Source: J029 sp964482495
Lineage (GTDB): Bacteria > Planctomycetota > UBA1135
DNA length: 56,878 nt
Assembly: GCA_964482495.1 (NCBI GenBank)
Contig: CAYZXS010000025.1
Span: forward strand, 1 to 56,878
Reading direction: 5' to 3'
Position 1 is the first letter of the stretch. Every line of letters begins with the position of its first letter. Positions 10,771 through 19,088 of this stretch are shown here, piece after piece. The notes beneath the pieces are model-generated. The model worked only from the letters and a program-made list of their open reading frames with translations, did no database searches and was not told where the DNA came from. A program made the position numbers and the translations under genes.

Positions 10771-12783
10771 ATGCCCCCCATGGCTGCGGCCGGACCGACG
10801 CAATTCAAGGGATTCGACCTCGCTCCCTTCCAGCGCCGCGCGGCGGCGGCCCTGGACACGGGCAGCAACGTCCTGGTGGCCGCCCCGACCGGCGCCGGCA
10901 AGACCCTGGTGGCGGAGTACGCCATCCATCAGGCGCTGATGCAGGGTAAGCGGGCCCTCTACACGGCCCCGATCAAGGCCCTCAGCAACCAGAAGTTCCG
11001 CGACTTCCGCAACGACGAGGCGATCGGGGACGCCGGCCTGATGACCGGCGACATCTCGCTGCACTCGGACGCCCAGGTCCTGGTGATGACCACCGAGATC
11101 CTGCGCAACACCCTCACCGAGGACCCGGAGAAGCTGGCCGACGTCGGCGTCGTCGTCTTCGACGAGGTCCACTACATGGACGACCCGGAGCGCGGCTCGG
11201 TGTGGGAGGAGACGCTGCTCTTCCTGCCCAAGGACGTGGTCGTCGTGGCGCTGTCGGCGACCATCGCCAACCTGGGCCAGTTCGCCGCCTGGCTGGAGCG
11301 GGTGCGCGAGCGCGAGGTGGTGGTGGTCGAGGAGACCAAGCGGCCGGTGCCGCTGAAGCACCTGCTCTTCCACCCCAAGGCCGGGATCTTCCCGCCGTCG
11401 CGGCTGAAGCAGGTGCGGACGCGCTTCGCCAAGCGCAAGAAGGACCGCAGCATGAAGCGGCGCGACGACGGTCCGCTGCTCGACGCCCTGATCGAGGACG
11501 GCACCCTGCCGGCGCTGTTCTTCTGCTTCTCCCGCCGCCTGTGCGAGCGCAAGGCCCTGAAGGCCGCCGGCTGGTTCGAGCTGCTGAGCAAGCAGGAGGC
11601 GAAGCAGGCGCTGGCGGTGTGGGCCGAGGCCAAGGAGGAATTCGGCTTCGACGACCAGCGCGGCACCCTCGGCGAGCTGAAGAAGATGACCATGAACGGC
11701 GTCGCCGCGCACCACGCCGGCATGCTGCCGATGCACAAGGAGATGGTCGAGCGGCTGTTCACCCACGGCCTGCTCAAGCTGCTCTTCACCACCGAGACCT
11801 TCGCCCTCGGCATCAACATGCCGGCCAAGGCGGTGGTCTTCGACTCGCTGACCAAGTTCGACGGCGTCGACTTCGACTACATGCGCACCCGCGACTACCT
11901 GCAGATGGCGGGGCGCGCTGGCCGGCTGGGCATGGACGAGGCCGGCCTGGTCTACTCGGTGCTCGAATTCGAGGACGTGGTCGAGGCCCCGATCCACCGC
12001 ATCCAGAGCGGCAAGGTCGAGCCCGTGATCTCGCGCTTCGACCTCGACTACGCCACCCTGGTGCACCTGCACGGCGCCGCCGGCAACGAGGGCGCCGCCG
12101 AGGCCTGGGAGCGCAGCTTCGCCGCCTTCCAGGCCCGCGAGCACTCGAAGAAGCGCGAGGAGCAGAACCGGCGCCGCATGCGCGGCCAGATCGAGCGCCG
12201 CTACCGCTTCCTGGACACCATGGGTTACGTCGCCGGCGAGCGCGAGATCAAGGCCCGCGGCAAGACCTGCCTGCACCTCTACGGCTTCGAGATCCAGCTC
12301 ACCGAGCTGCTCTTCGAGGGGGTCTTCGAGGACGCCGACCCGCCGGCGCTGTGCGGCCTGATCGCCTCGGTGATCCACGAGAGCCGCCGCCGCGAGGAGT
12401 TCTGGCGCAACGCCCTGCGGCCGATGCGAGGCCTGCTGCGGCGGGCCAAGGCCGCGGTGGACTACGCCATCGACGCCGAGATGGCCGCCGGCCTGCAGCC
12501 GAGCCTGAAGCCGATCGACGAGGCCATGACGCCGGCCGTCTACGAGTACGCCAGCGGCCGCGAGTTCGAGGAGCTGGCGCGCTTCACCAACGCCGCCGCC
12601 GGCGACTTCGTGCGCGTGGCCCGGATGACGGTGCAGTACCTGCGTCACCTGCGCAAGGTGGCCCTGCAGGGCGGCCAGGACGACCTGGCCGGCCGCTTCA
12701 GCGAGGCCGTAGACTGCATCTACCGCGGTCCGGTCGACGTCCGCGCCGAGCTCCGGCTGGGCGACGACGACCGGCCCGAATGA
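10771..12783 (+). CDS. Ski2/Mtr4-like DExH-box RNA helicase
   Basis: The 670-aa product has the full superfamily 2 helicase set: Walker A APTGAGKT (38-45), DEVH (131-134), SAT near 163, HHAGM, and motif VI QMAGRAGR (378-385). The C-terminal 250 residues, with YRFLDTMGYV and LTELLFEG, resemble the DSHCT domain of Mtr4/Ski2 proteins. Such bacterial relatives are presumed RNA-remodelling helicases. Starts at 10759 (GTG) and 10780 (ATG) are also possible; none has a good ribosome binding site. It is divergent from the FtsQ-like gene by 42 nt. Confidence 0.9.
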   Translation: MPPMAAAGPTQFKGFDLAPFQRRAAAALDTGSNVLVAAPTGAGKTLVAEYAIHQALMQGKRALYTAPIKALSNQKFRDFRNDEAIGDAGLMTGDISLHSDAQVLVMTTEILRNTLTEDPEKLADVGVVVFDEVHYMDDPERGSVWEETLLFLPKDVVVVALSATIANLGQFAAWLERVREREVVVVEETKRPVPLKHLLFHPKAGIFPPSRLKQVRTRFAKRKKDRSMKRRDDGPLLDALIEDGTLPALFFCFSRRLCERKALKAAGWFELLSKQEAKQALAVWAEAKEEFGFDDQRGTLGELKKMTMNGVAAHHAGMLPMHKEMVERLFTHGLLKLLFTTETFALGINMPAKAVVFDSLTKFDGVDFDYMRTRDYLQMAGRAGRLGMDEAGLVYSVLEFEDVVEAPIHRIQSGKVEPVISRFDLDYATLVHLHGAAGNEGAAEAWERSFAAFQAREHSKKREEQNRRRMRGQIERRYRFLDTMGYVAGEREIKARGKTCLHLYGFEIQLTELLFEGVFEDADPPALCGLIASVIHESRRREEFWRNALRPMRGLLRRAKAAVDYAIDAEMAAGLQPSLKPIDEAMTPAVYEYASGREFEELARFTNAAAGDFVRVARMTVQYLRHLRKVALQGGQDDLAGRFSEAVDCIYRGPVDVRAELRLGDDDRPE

Positions 12784-12841
12784 CCCACTACCGCTTGGCG
12801 CCACCCCCGCGCTGCCGCCGGGCCCAACGGAGACCCTACCG

Positions 12842-14026
12842 ATGATTCTGACCGCAATGCTCGGCGCCGTGGTCCTCTTCCCGCCGCAGGACGCGGCGGC
12901 GGAGAAGGACCCCGCCCGCGCGCTCTACGAACGGGCGATCAAGCGCTTCGCCAAGGCGCCCGCCCTCCACCTCGAGGCCTCCCTGACGATGTCGATGGCC
13001 CTGCCCGGCATGGAGGAGGAGCAGGACCTCGGCACCTTCGAGCTGACCGGTCAGCTCGCCAAGCCGATGTACGGCAGCATGGCGATCGAGGGCAAGATCT
13101 CCTTCATGGGCCAGAACCAGGAGATGTCCATGGAGATGGTCGCCGACGGCGAGACCGTCTACCAGCTCGACCACCAGCAGCAGACCGCCATGGACATGGG
13201 CGGCGACTGGGGCATGGTCTTCGAGCCGCCCTTCGGCTTCGACATGCTCGCCGCCCGGGCCAAGCTCGACCTCCCGGCCTTCGACGAGATCGCCTTCGCC
13301 GAGGCCGACGAGGCCCACGCCGGGCTGACCGGCCTGGTGCTCGAGACCGAGAGTTCCCGGCGCGTGATCTGGTTCGACGCCAAGGAGAACCTGAAGGAGT
13401 ACCACTTCCGGAGCACCGACGCCGACGCCATGGAGCCGACCACCCTGATCAAGTTCCGCTCGGTGGAGCTGCCCAAGGAGGTCGACGCCAAGAGCTACAA
13501 GCGCACCGTGCCCGAGGGCTACGAGACCATGGACCTGGGCGACCTGGGCTACGTCGAGGAGGAGGTCGTCGAGGGCGAGGACGACGGCGTGCCGCCCTAC
13601 GCCAAGGACCTGCTGCCGGTCGGCGCCGAGGCACCGGACGTCACCTTCATCGGCATGGACGACGCCAAGTACACGCTGTCCTCGCTGCGCGGCAAGACCG
13701 TGCTGCTGAACTTCTGGTTCTACCACTGAGGCGGCTGCCGGGTAGAGATGCCCGAGCTCCAAGACCTCTGGTCAGAGGTCAGCGAACAGCGGGACGACGT
13801 GGTCTTCCTGTGCGTGAACATCGGCGACGAGAAGGACGTCATCAATGAGTGGTGGGAGAAGGACGGCTTCACCATGGCTGCGGTGCGCCAGGACGGCAGC
13901 GCCGTCAGCGAGGCCTTCGGGGTCATGGCCTACCCGACCAACTACGTCATCGGCCCGGACGGCAAGGTCGCCTACCGCGACGTCGGCTGGGACGAGGCGG
14001 CGGTCAAGAAGCTGATCAAGGAGTAG
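12842..14026 (+). CDS. TlpA-like thioredoxin-fold protein, probable selenoprotein (UGGC active site)
   Basis: Read through an in-frame TGA at 13727-13729 the frame gives 394 aa. Residues about 1-15 resemble a weak signal segment, 20-240 a LolA/DUF2092-like beta domain (SMAIEGKISFMGQNQEM), and 255-394 a redoxin domain. The redoxin part has VGAEAPDVTFIGMDD, TVLLNFWFYH, then U296-G-G-C299, then RVEMPELQDLW and the cis-Pro loop AYPTNYVIGPDG. UGA falls exactly on the first cysteine of the CxxC redox motif, and homology continues in the same frame on both sides, so selenocysteine is more likely than a nonsense mutation. A hairpin follows the UGA. GGAG lies 9 nt before the ATG. Conventional gene calling would split it at 13729. 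Confidence 0.85.
13727..13758 (+). promoter_or_regulatory. Candidate bacterial SECIS element
   Basis: Starting at the UGA, CGGGTA (13739-13744) can pair with TGCCCG (13749-13754) around a GAGA loop, and GGCT (13733-13736) with AGCT (13755-13758) below a 2-nt bulge. The apical loop lies 16-19 nt after the UGA, within the distance range of known bacterial SECIS elements recognised by SelB. A second 7-bp hairpin (13763-13780, loop GGTC) lies further downstream. Confidence 0.6.
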
Positions 14027-14074
14027 CGCCCCTCCGTGACGCGGCCCCGGCCCGGCTTCGGCTAGGCTGGGGCC

Positions 14075-14881
14075 GTGCTGCGTACCGCCCTCGCCCTGAC
14101 CGCGCTGCTGGCCCAGGAGCCGGCCCAGGCCCCGGCGCCCTCCCCCGCCGAGTCCGACCCGGCCGCCGTGGCGGCGGCGGAGGCGCTCGCGGAGCTGCTC
14201 CGGCCCTGCAAGGAGGCGGAGGGGGTGGAGGCCGTGATCCGGATGATCGGGGAGCTGCCGCGTGACCCCGAGGGCGGCGAGCCCCAGCCGCCGCTGCTGG
14301 TCGCTGACGTCCGCATCGAGCTTCGCTTCGCCCGCCCCAGTCACGGCCGCCTGAAGATGAAGGGCCGGATGCTGCAGCCCGCCGCTGATGGCGCCGCCGC
14401 CGCCCCGGACCAGGACCCGGTCTACCGGCAAGTGGACAGCCTGCTGCTCGGCGACGGCGAGGGGCTATTCCTGATCGCCGAGCCGGGGGCCTCCGCCGAG
14501 CGGGTGGCGACCACCGTGGCCGAGCTGGGCGACGACTGGCCCGGGCTGCTGCCGCTGCAGGTCTGGGCTGGGATCCCGCCGGACTCCGAGTTCAATGTCC
14601 TGTCCTTGGCCGACCCGCCGCGACCAGGATGGCGCGGCTTCGCCATCGAGCAACCCTGGCTAAGGATGGAGTATTGGTTCGACGGGGACGGTGGCTTCCG
14701 GTCGGCGTCGCTGGACGCCAACGCCGAGCTGCAGGAGCTCCTGGCGAACCAAGGGCAGCCGCGGATCCCTCGCTATCGCATGAAGGTGGAGAAGTGGCTG
14801 CTGCACGAACGAGCATCTCCTGAGCAGTTCCAGGTCTCCCTCCCCGAAGCCGAGAGCTCGGGGACGGACGGCGCGCCCTAA
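14075..14881 (+). CDS. Secreted protein of unknown function
   Basis: The product is 268 aa from a GTG start with a short N-terminal signal (LRTALALTALLAQEPAQA). The mature part has alternating beta-like segments (VADVRIELRFARPSHGRLKMKG, LLLGDGEGLFLIAEPG, WLRMEYWFDGDGGFRSASLD), vaguely LolA-like, as is the N-terminal half of the selenoprotein gene just upstream. Only 48 nt separate the two genes, so co-transcription is likely. The 3' end overlaps the convergent FG-GAP gene by 4 nt. I cannot name a family with confidence. Confidence 0.65.
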   Translation: MLRTALALTALLAQEPAQAPAPSPAESDPAAVAAAEALAELLRPCKEAEGVEAVIRMIGELPRDPEGGEPQPPLLVADVRIELRFARPSHGRLKMKGRMLQPAADGAAAAPDQDPVYRQVDSLLLGDGEGLFLIAEPGASAERVATTVAELGDDWPGLLPLQVWAGIPPDSEFNVLSLADPPRPGWRGFAIEQPWLRMEYWFDGDGGFRSASLDANAELQELLANQGQPRIPRYRMKVEKWLLHERASPEQFQVSLPEAESSGTDGAP

Positions 14882-16599
14882 GGCGTGACCTCGATCCCCC
14901 ACGCGACAGTCGATGCGCTCGGCAGGTCGGGAGGCCGGTAACTGACGGAGGCGAAGACCAAGCGCCGGCCAACCAAGGACGCGGCGTGTCCCGGCGGCAC
15001 GTCGGCGTAGAGGTGCGCGTCCCCGTTCCAATTCAGGATCCCGCTGGTACGCGTGAACACCCCCAAGCGGCCGCCGTCGCGCATCCGAATTAGGAGCGGA
15101 TCTCGACTGAGAGGGACCGCAAGGCCGTTCCAGTCGATCGGCCCCGTGCCGTTGAGTGAGCCCAGCAACTGGAAGCTCAGGCCGGCGTCGGACTCAGGGA
15201 AGTCGAGCCAGAATTGGACGACGCCGCCGGAAGCGGCCGAGAGCTCGACCGCGTCCGCCTCGATCAGGCGATCGAGACCGCCGAGCAGCACGGCTCCCGC
15301 CCGGGTGAAGCCGCCGCGGTCGGAATTGGGCGCACCGGTCGCGAAGTCATCGAGGCCATCCCCATCCAGGTCGCCGGCGTCCGCGAAGGAGCTGCCGAGA
15401 GAGCGCGTCTCCAGACCGTCCCGCAGGACCAAATAGCGGTGTCCGCTGCGGTGGATCACCCAGAGCTCGGCAGCATCGCTGTTGTCCGGGACTGCCCCGA
15501 TCAGCAACTCGCGCGAGCCGTCCCCGTCCAGGTCGCCGGCGAGTCCGACCGAGCTGCCGAAGGAACCGCCATCCCGTTCGCCCTCGTAAGAGGAGAGGTG
15601 GACCCCGGAGGCGCCGGACAGCAGGACCGCCTGGCCGGCCTCGGCCCAGGGGCCTGCAGGAGCTCTGGGCGCGCCGACAAACAGCTCCGGGAAGCCGTCG
15701 CCGTCGAGATCCGGCAGGCCAGCGACGGAGCGGCCGAATTCGTCGCCGGCGGCGATACCGGGATACGCGGCGATCACCCCCCCGCTGGCGCTGGAGCGCA
15801 GCTCGACGGTCCCTGGCCGGCTCGCGCCGAGATCCGGGATGCCGACGAGGAGATCCGCGAGCCCGTCGCCGTCTGCATCCTCGCATCGAGCCAGCGAATA
15901 GCCGAAGGAGTCGTCGTTGGAGCCTCCAAGGATCGAGAGGAGGACTGAGCCGTCTGCGCCCGAAATGAGGTGCACGGCGCCCTGCCAGCCGCTGGCGTAG
16001 AGATCGCCGCAGGCGAGGTCGATGATGCCGTCGCCGTTCAGGTCGTCCACCGCCACGAACGGCGAGGAAAGGCGGCTGAGGGGCCCGGGCAGGTCGGTAG
16101 TCCATATGGTCTGGCCGTCTGAGCCGGACAAGGCGTGGACTCGGCCGGTCACCGTTCCCCCAAGGTCGAACCAGGGCTCGACGACGTAAGCCTCGCGGAC
16201 CAGGTCGCCGTCCAGGTCGCTGCCGACCGCCACTGCGGCGCCGAAACGGCTGCCGCCGACGGTCGATCCGTGAGACCACAGGAGCGTCCCAGTCCGCCCG
16301 GACAGCAACAGGATCTCTCCGGGCGGATCCCGGTGGCCCATCCCGCCGGGCGCGCCGACGAGCAGCTCCCGGCAGCCGTCGCCGTCGAGATCAGGGAAGG
16401 GAGCCAAGGCGCGGCCGAACTCCGCTCGCTCTGCAGGATGGGCGTGTTCGCCGAAGCTCTTCCAAAGCCCGCCCAGGACCTGGGCCGGAGCGGACGGGCG
16501 AGTCGCGATCACAGCTCCGGCGATCAGCACCAAAGCGGCCGCCCGGGAGCGAAGGGGAGCGCGTCTGGCAACAGCCGGGAGCGGGAGCGCGGAGATCAC
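14878..16599 (-). CDS. Secreted FG-GAP repeat protein (integrin-like beta-propeller)
   Basis: The 573-aa product starts at a GTG that overlaps the upstream stop as GTGA. A signal peptide ends near ATRPSAPAQ. Six to seven FG-GAP repeats follow, each with a D-x-DGDG calcium-binding loop (for example FPDLDGDGCRELLVGAP, LPDLDGDGFPELFVGAP, AGDLDGDGLDDFATGAP). The C-terminal about 120 aa form a separate beta domain (ELSAASGGVVQFWLDFPESD, then WNGLAVPLSRDP) that is shared with the neighbouring paralogue. Such proteins fold as seven-bladed propellers outside the cell and are typical of planctomycete secretomes. Its role is unknown. Confidence 0.88.
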   Translation of the reverse strand: MISALPLPAVARRAPLRSRAAALVLIAGAVIATRPSAPAQVLGGLWKSFGEHAHPAERAEFGRALAPFPDLDGDGCRELLVGAPGGMGHRDPPGEILLLSGRTGTLLWSHGSTVGGSRFGAAVAVGSDLDGDLVREAYVVEPWFDLGGTVTGRVHALSGSDGQTIWTTDLPGPLSRLSSPFVAVDDLNGDGIIDLACGDLYASGWQGAVHLISGADGSVLLSILGGSNDDSFGYSLARCEDADGDGLADLLVGIPDLGASRPGTVELRSSASGGVIAAYPGIAAGDEFGRSVAGLPDLDGDGFPELFVGAPRAPAGPWAEAGQAVLLSGASGVHLSSYEGERDGGSFGSSVGLAGDLDGDGSRELLIGAVPDNSDAAELWVIHRSGHRYLVLRDGLETRSLGSSFADAGDLDGDGLDDFATGAPNSDRGGFTRAGAVLLGGLDRLIEADAVELSAASGGVVQFWLDFPESDAGLSFQLLGSLNGTGPIDWNGLAVPLSRDPLLIRMRDGGRLGVFTRTSGILNWNGDAHLYADVPPGHAASLVGRRLVFASVSYRPPDLPSASTVAWGIEVTP

Positions 16600-18263
16600 G
16601 GCAGCACCTCCAACGCGACCGAGACCGACGCGATGCGCAGGCTGTCTGGAGGCGTATAGGACAAAGCGCACAGGTGGACCTTGCGGCCGACGTAGCCCGC
16701 CAATGCTCCAGGCGGCAGGTGGGCCTCGGCGGCGGCGTCGCCCCTGAAATCGAGCAGGCCGCGTAGGCCGGGGAACCAAGGGAGCTCTGGAGTCTTGAGA
16801 CTCCAAGCGGTGAGGAAGTCCCGGGTCAGCGGCACCTCGAGGCCGTTCCAGAGGGTCGGGCCGCTGCCGTGGGCCGAGGCGAGGATGGCGTAGCGCCGGC
16901 CGCGCTCGCCGGTCGGAAACTCGAGTTGGAAGGAGACGGTGCCGCCCGCGGCGGCCGAGAGGCTGGCGCGATCGGCGCCGAGGCAGGGCTTGTAACCGAA
17001 GCCGGTCAAGCGGCCGGAGCCGGCGAAGGGGAGTTCCGGCGTCAGCGGCGAGTGGGCGAGCCCGTCGGGTCGGCCATCGCCGTCGAGGTCGCCGGCGGCA
17101 TGGAGGACGCGGCCGAATGATTCGTGGGCGGACCGCCCGTGGATTGTCTGGAGCAGCTCCCGGCTTTGGAGCTGGTGAACCTGCACCCGGCCAACGGCGG
17201 CGAGGCCGGCGAGGTCGGCACTTGGAAAGCCGAGCAAGATCTCGTCGTGGCCGTCGCCGTCGAGGTCGCCCGGAGCGGCGAGGGACCAACCGAATCCCTC
17301 ACCCGGGACCGACCACGTCCAGCGGTCGAAGGTGGCGCCGCTGGCCCCGGACAGAAAGCGCAGCTCGCCGACCACGCCTGCGGCACCTGCGGCCCCAGGA
17401 ACGCCGACCAGCAGGTCGTCGACGCCGTCGCCGTCTCCGTCGGGAATGGCGACGAGAGCGCTCCCGAAGGACTCTTGGAGGGCGCTGCCGTCGGCCTGCC
17501 ACAGCACCCGGCCATCGACCGGGGACACCGCCAGGAGATACCCGGCTCCGCTGATGCCCGCGGCGCTCTTGTCGGGGCCGGCCGCCACCAGGTCGGCCCA
17601 GCCGTCACCATCGAGGTCGCCGGAAGCGAGGAGAGGATCGCCGAAGCCGAAGTGATGTGGGCTTCCCACGGTGCCCTCGATCTCCTGGAGGACCGCCCCC
17701 GTGGCACCGGAGCAAACCACGAGGACGCCGCAGGCGGGATTGGAGTTGCGCCCGGCGTCCGGAGCGCTGGCGGCGAAGTCGGCTACGCCGTCGCCGTCCA
17801 GGTCCGGCAGGGCGACGACGCGGCTGCCGAAGCTGTTGTTGCGCGCCGAGGTGTCGACCTGCAGCCAGGTGGCGCCTGTCACCGGGGAAAGGAGGTGGAC
17901 CTCGCCGAAACCCAGGCCGATGGTGGTGGCGCGAGAGGCGCCGACGAGGAGCTCCGGCCGGCCGTCGCCGTCGAGGTCGGGGTAGCGGTCCAAGCCACAT
18001 CCGAAGTTGGAGGAGGGATCGGTGTGGGTGACCGTGAGCAGCAGGGCGCCCGTGGCACCGGATCGGAGCTCGACCAGGCCTAGGTTCGGAAGCCCGACGG
18101 CAATGTCGTCTGCGCCGTCCCCGTCGAGGTCGCCGAGGCCCACGCAGCGATTGCCGTAATACTCGAGGGAGGTTCCGTGCCAACCCTCGATCTCGAGGTG
18201 TTCAGACCACGCGCCGCCGACGAGCTGGGGCAGGGCCAGAAATGGGAGAGACAGGAGCGACAT
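16596..18263 (-). CDS. Secreted FG-GAP repeat protein (paralogue)
   Basis: The 555-aa product has a short signal peptide (SLLSLPFLALPQLVGG) and at least six FG-GAP repeats with DLDGDG loops (LGDLDGDGADDIAVGLP, YPDLDGDGRPELLVGAS, APGDLDGDGHDEILLGFP). The same C-terminal domain as in the downstream gene follows (LSAAAGGTVSFQLEFP, WNGLEVPLTRDF). The pair is a tandem duplication joined by a GTGA overlap. The region upstream (18264-18494) separates it from the divergent peroxiredoxin-like gene and should hold both promoters; I see no strong boxes in it. Confidence 0.88.
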   Translation of the reverse strand: MSLLSLPFLALPQLVGGAWSEHLEIEGWHGTSLEYYGNRCVGLGDLDGDGADDIAVGLPNLGLVELRSGATGALLLTVTHTDPSSNFGCGLDRYPDLDGDGRPELLVGASRATTIGLGFGEVHLLSPVTGATWLQVDTSARNNSFGSRVVALPDLDGDGVADFAASAPDAGRNSNPACGVLVVCSGATGAVLQEIEGTVGSPHHFGFGDPLLASGDLDGDGWADLVAAGPDKSAAGISGAGYLLAVSPVDGRVLWQADGSALQESFGSALVAIPDGDGDGVDDLLVGVPGAAGAAGVVGELRFLSGASGATFDRWTWSVPGEGFGWSLAAPGDLDGDGHDEILLGFPSADLAGLAAVGRVQVHQLQSRELLQTIHGRSAHESFGRVLHAAGDLDGDGRPDGLAHSPLTPELPFAGSGRLTGFGYKPCLGADRASLSAAAGGTVSFQLEFPTGERGRRYAILASAHGSGPTLWNGLEVPLTRDFLTAWSLKTPELPWFPGLRGLLDFRGDAAAEAHLPPGALAGYVGRKVHLCALSYTPPDSLRIASVSVALEVLP

Positions 18264-18494
18264 GTCAGAGAGGCGTCAGGGGTCGAGGAAAGGGGGGAAA
18301 GCGGCCAACGGCTCAATCCGCTGCAGAGAGGAGCACGCGGCAAACCACGTGCCGCCTATTCGCGGCCCGATAGAGGGCGACCGACGTGCGGGAACGAACG
18401 AGGCCGTGCGCTAGCATGCAGCGACGGCGCCCGCCCCGGCGACCCTGGCGGGGTGGTCCCCAGCCCGCCCTGGCCGACGCCAGGCCAACCCAGA

Positions 18495-19070
18495 ATGAAA
18501 CTCCGCCCCGGCGACCCTGCCCCCGCCTTCCACGCGACCGCGATGGACGGGAGCGACTTCAACTCGGCCCTCCTGCGCGACCGGCGCTGGCTGGTCGGCT
18601 TCCACCGCTACGCCACCTGACCGGGTTGCCAGCTGACCGTGCGGCAGTTCGCCGCGCGTTACGACGACTTCCGCGCCGCCGGCGTGGAGGTGCTGCGCAT
18701 CTTCCCCTCTCCCCTAGAGGCCATGGCCCCCTACGCCGAAGGCTCCCTGCGCGCGCCTTACCCCGTGCTGAGCGACCCGAAGCGCCAGGCCTTCGACGCC
18801 TTCGGCATCGAGCGCCGCTGGCGCGGGCTGCTCTCCCGGGAGGGCTGGCGGCGCAGCATGGCGGCCTCGAAGCAGGTCGCCAAGCCGAAGTGGAGCGACA
18901 TGCTGCGCGACGGCATCCGCGGAATCCCCGCCGACTTCCTGGTCGGCGCCGACGGCCGCATCGAGCGAGCCCACTACGGCGCCCACTTCAGCGACGGCCT
19001 GACCGTGTCGGAGGCGTTGGCCTGGGCGGGGTCAGACATCGGTTGTCAATCGATGTCGCACCTCGATTAA
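18495..19070 (+). CDS. Peroxiredoxin-like (AhpC/TSA) protein, probable selenoprotein (UPGC active site)
   Basis: Read through an in-frame TGA at 18618-18620 the frame gives 191 aa: MKLRPGDPAPAFHATAMDG, WLVGFHRYAT, U42-P-G-C45, QLTVRQFAARYDDF, then VLSDPKRQAFDAFGIERRW and FLVGADGRIERAHYG. The layout is that of Prx-like thioredoxin-fold proteins whose motif is RYxxCPxC; UGA replaces the first Cys and the second Cys is retained. The ATG at 18495 gives the usual K-x-GD-x-APxF start although no ribosome binding site is evident. The last about 14 residues and the stop codon are encoded by the palindromic repeat at 19028-19088, so the native C-terminus may have been altered by its insertion. Conventional calling would split the gene. 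Confidence 0.83.
18618..18650 (+). promoter_or_regulatory. Candidate bacterial SECIS element
   Basis: After the UGA (18618-18620), GGGUUGCC (18623-18630) can pair with GGCAGUUC (18643-18650), partly through G-U wobbles. A bulged A (18631), a GC/GC step and a UGACCGU loop (18634-18640) sit above it. The loop lies 14-20 nt after the UGA, almost the same spacing as the candidate in the TlpA-like gene. Confidence 0.55.
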
Positions 19071-19088
19071 CAATCGATGTCTGACCCC
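19028..19088. repeat. Imperfect inverted repeat of the GGGGTCAGACATCG family
   Basis: This 61-bp element has arms of 29 bp around a 3-nt CGC loop, with three non-Watson-Crick positions. Its outer 14 bp, GGGGTCAGACATCG, and an internal CACCTCGA are shared with the larger element at 5808-5940. It lies between the convergent peroxiredoxin-like and kynB genes and encodes the last codons and stop of both; each reads Gly-Ser-Asp-Ile from it. It may serve as a bidirectional terminator. Confidence 0.93.

Noticed and set aside
12842..14026. Nonsense mutation or split gene at 13729
   Set aside because: Frame, domain order and motifs continue perfectly across the TGA, which sits on the active-site Cys; the pattern recurs in a second gene. 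Selenocysteine explains both better.
18639..19070. A separate small gene starting at 18639 or later, downstream of the TGA
   Set aside because: It would lack the N-terminal strand and first active-site residue of the thioredoxin fold, and it has no start signal of its own.
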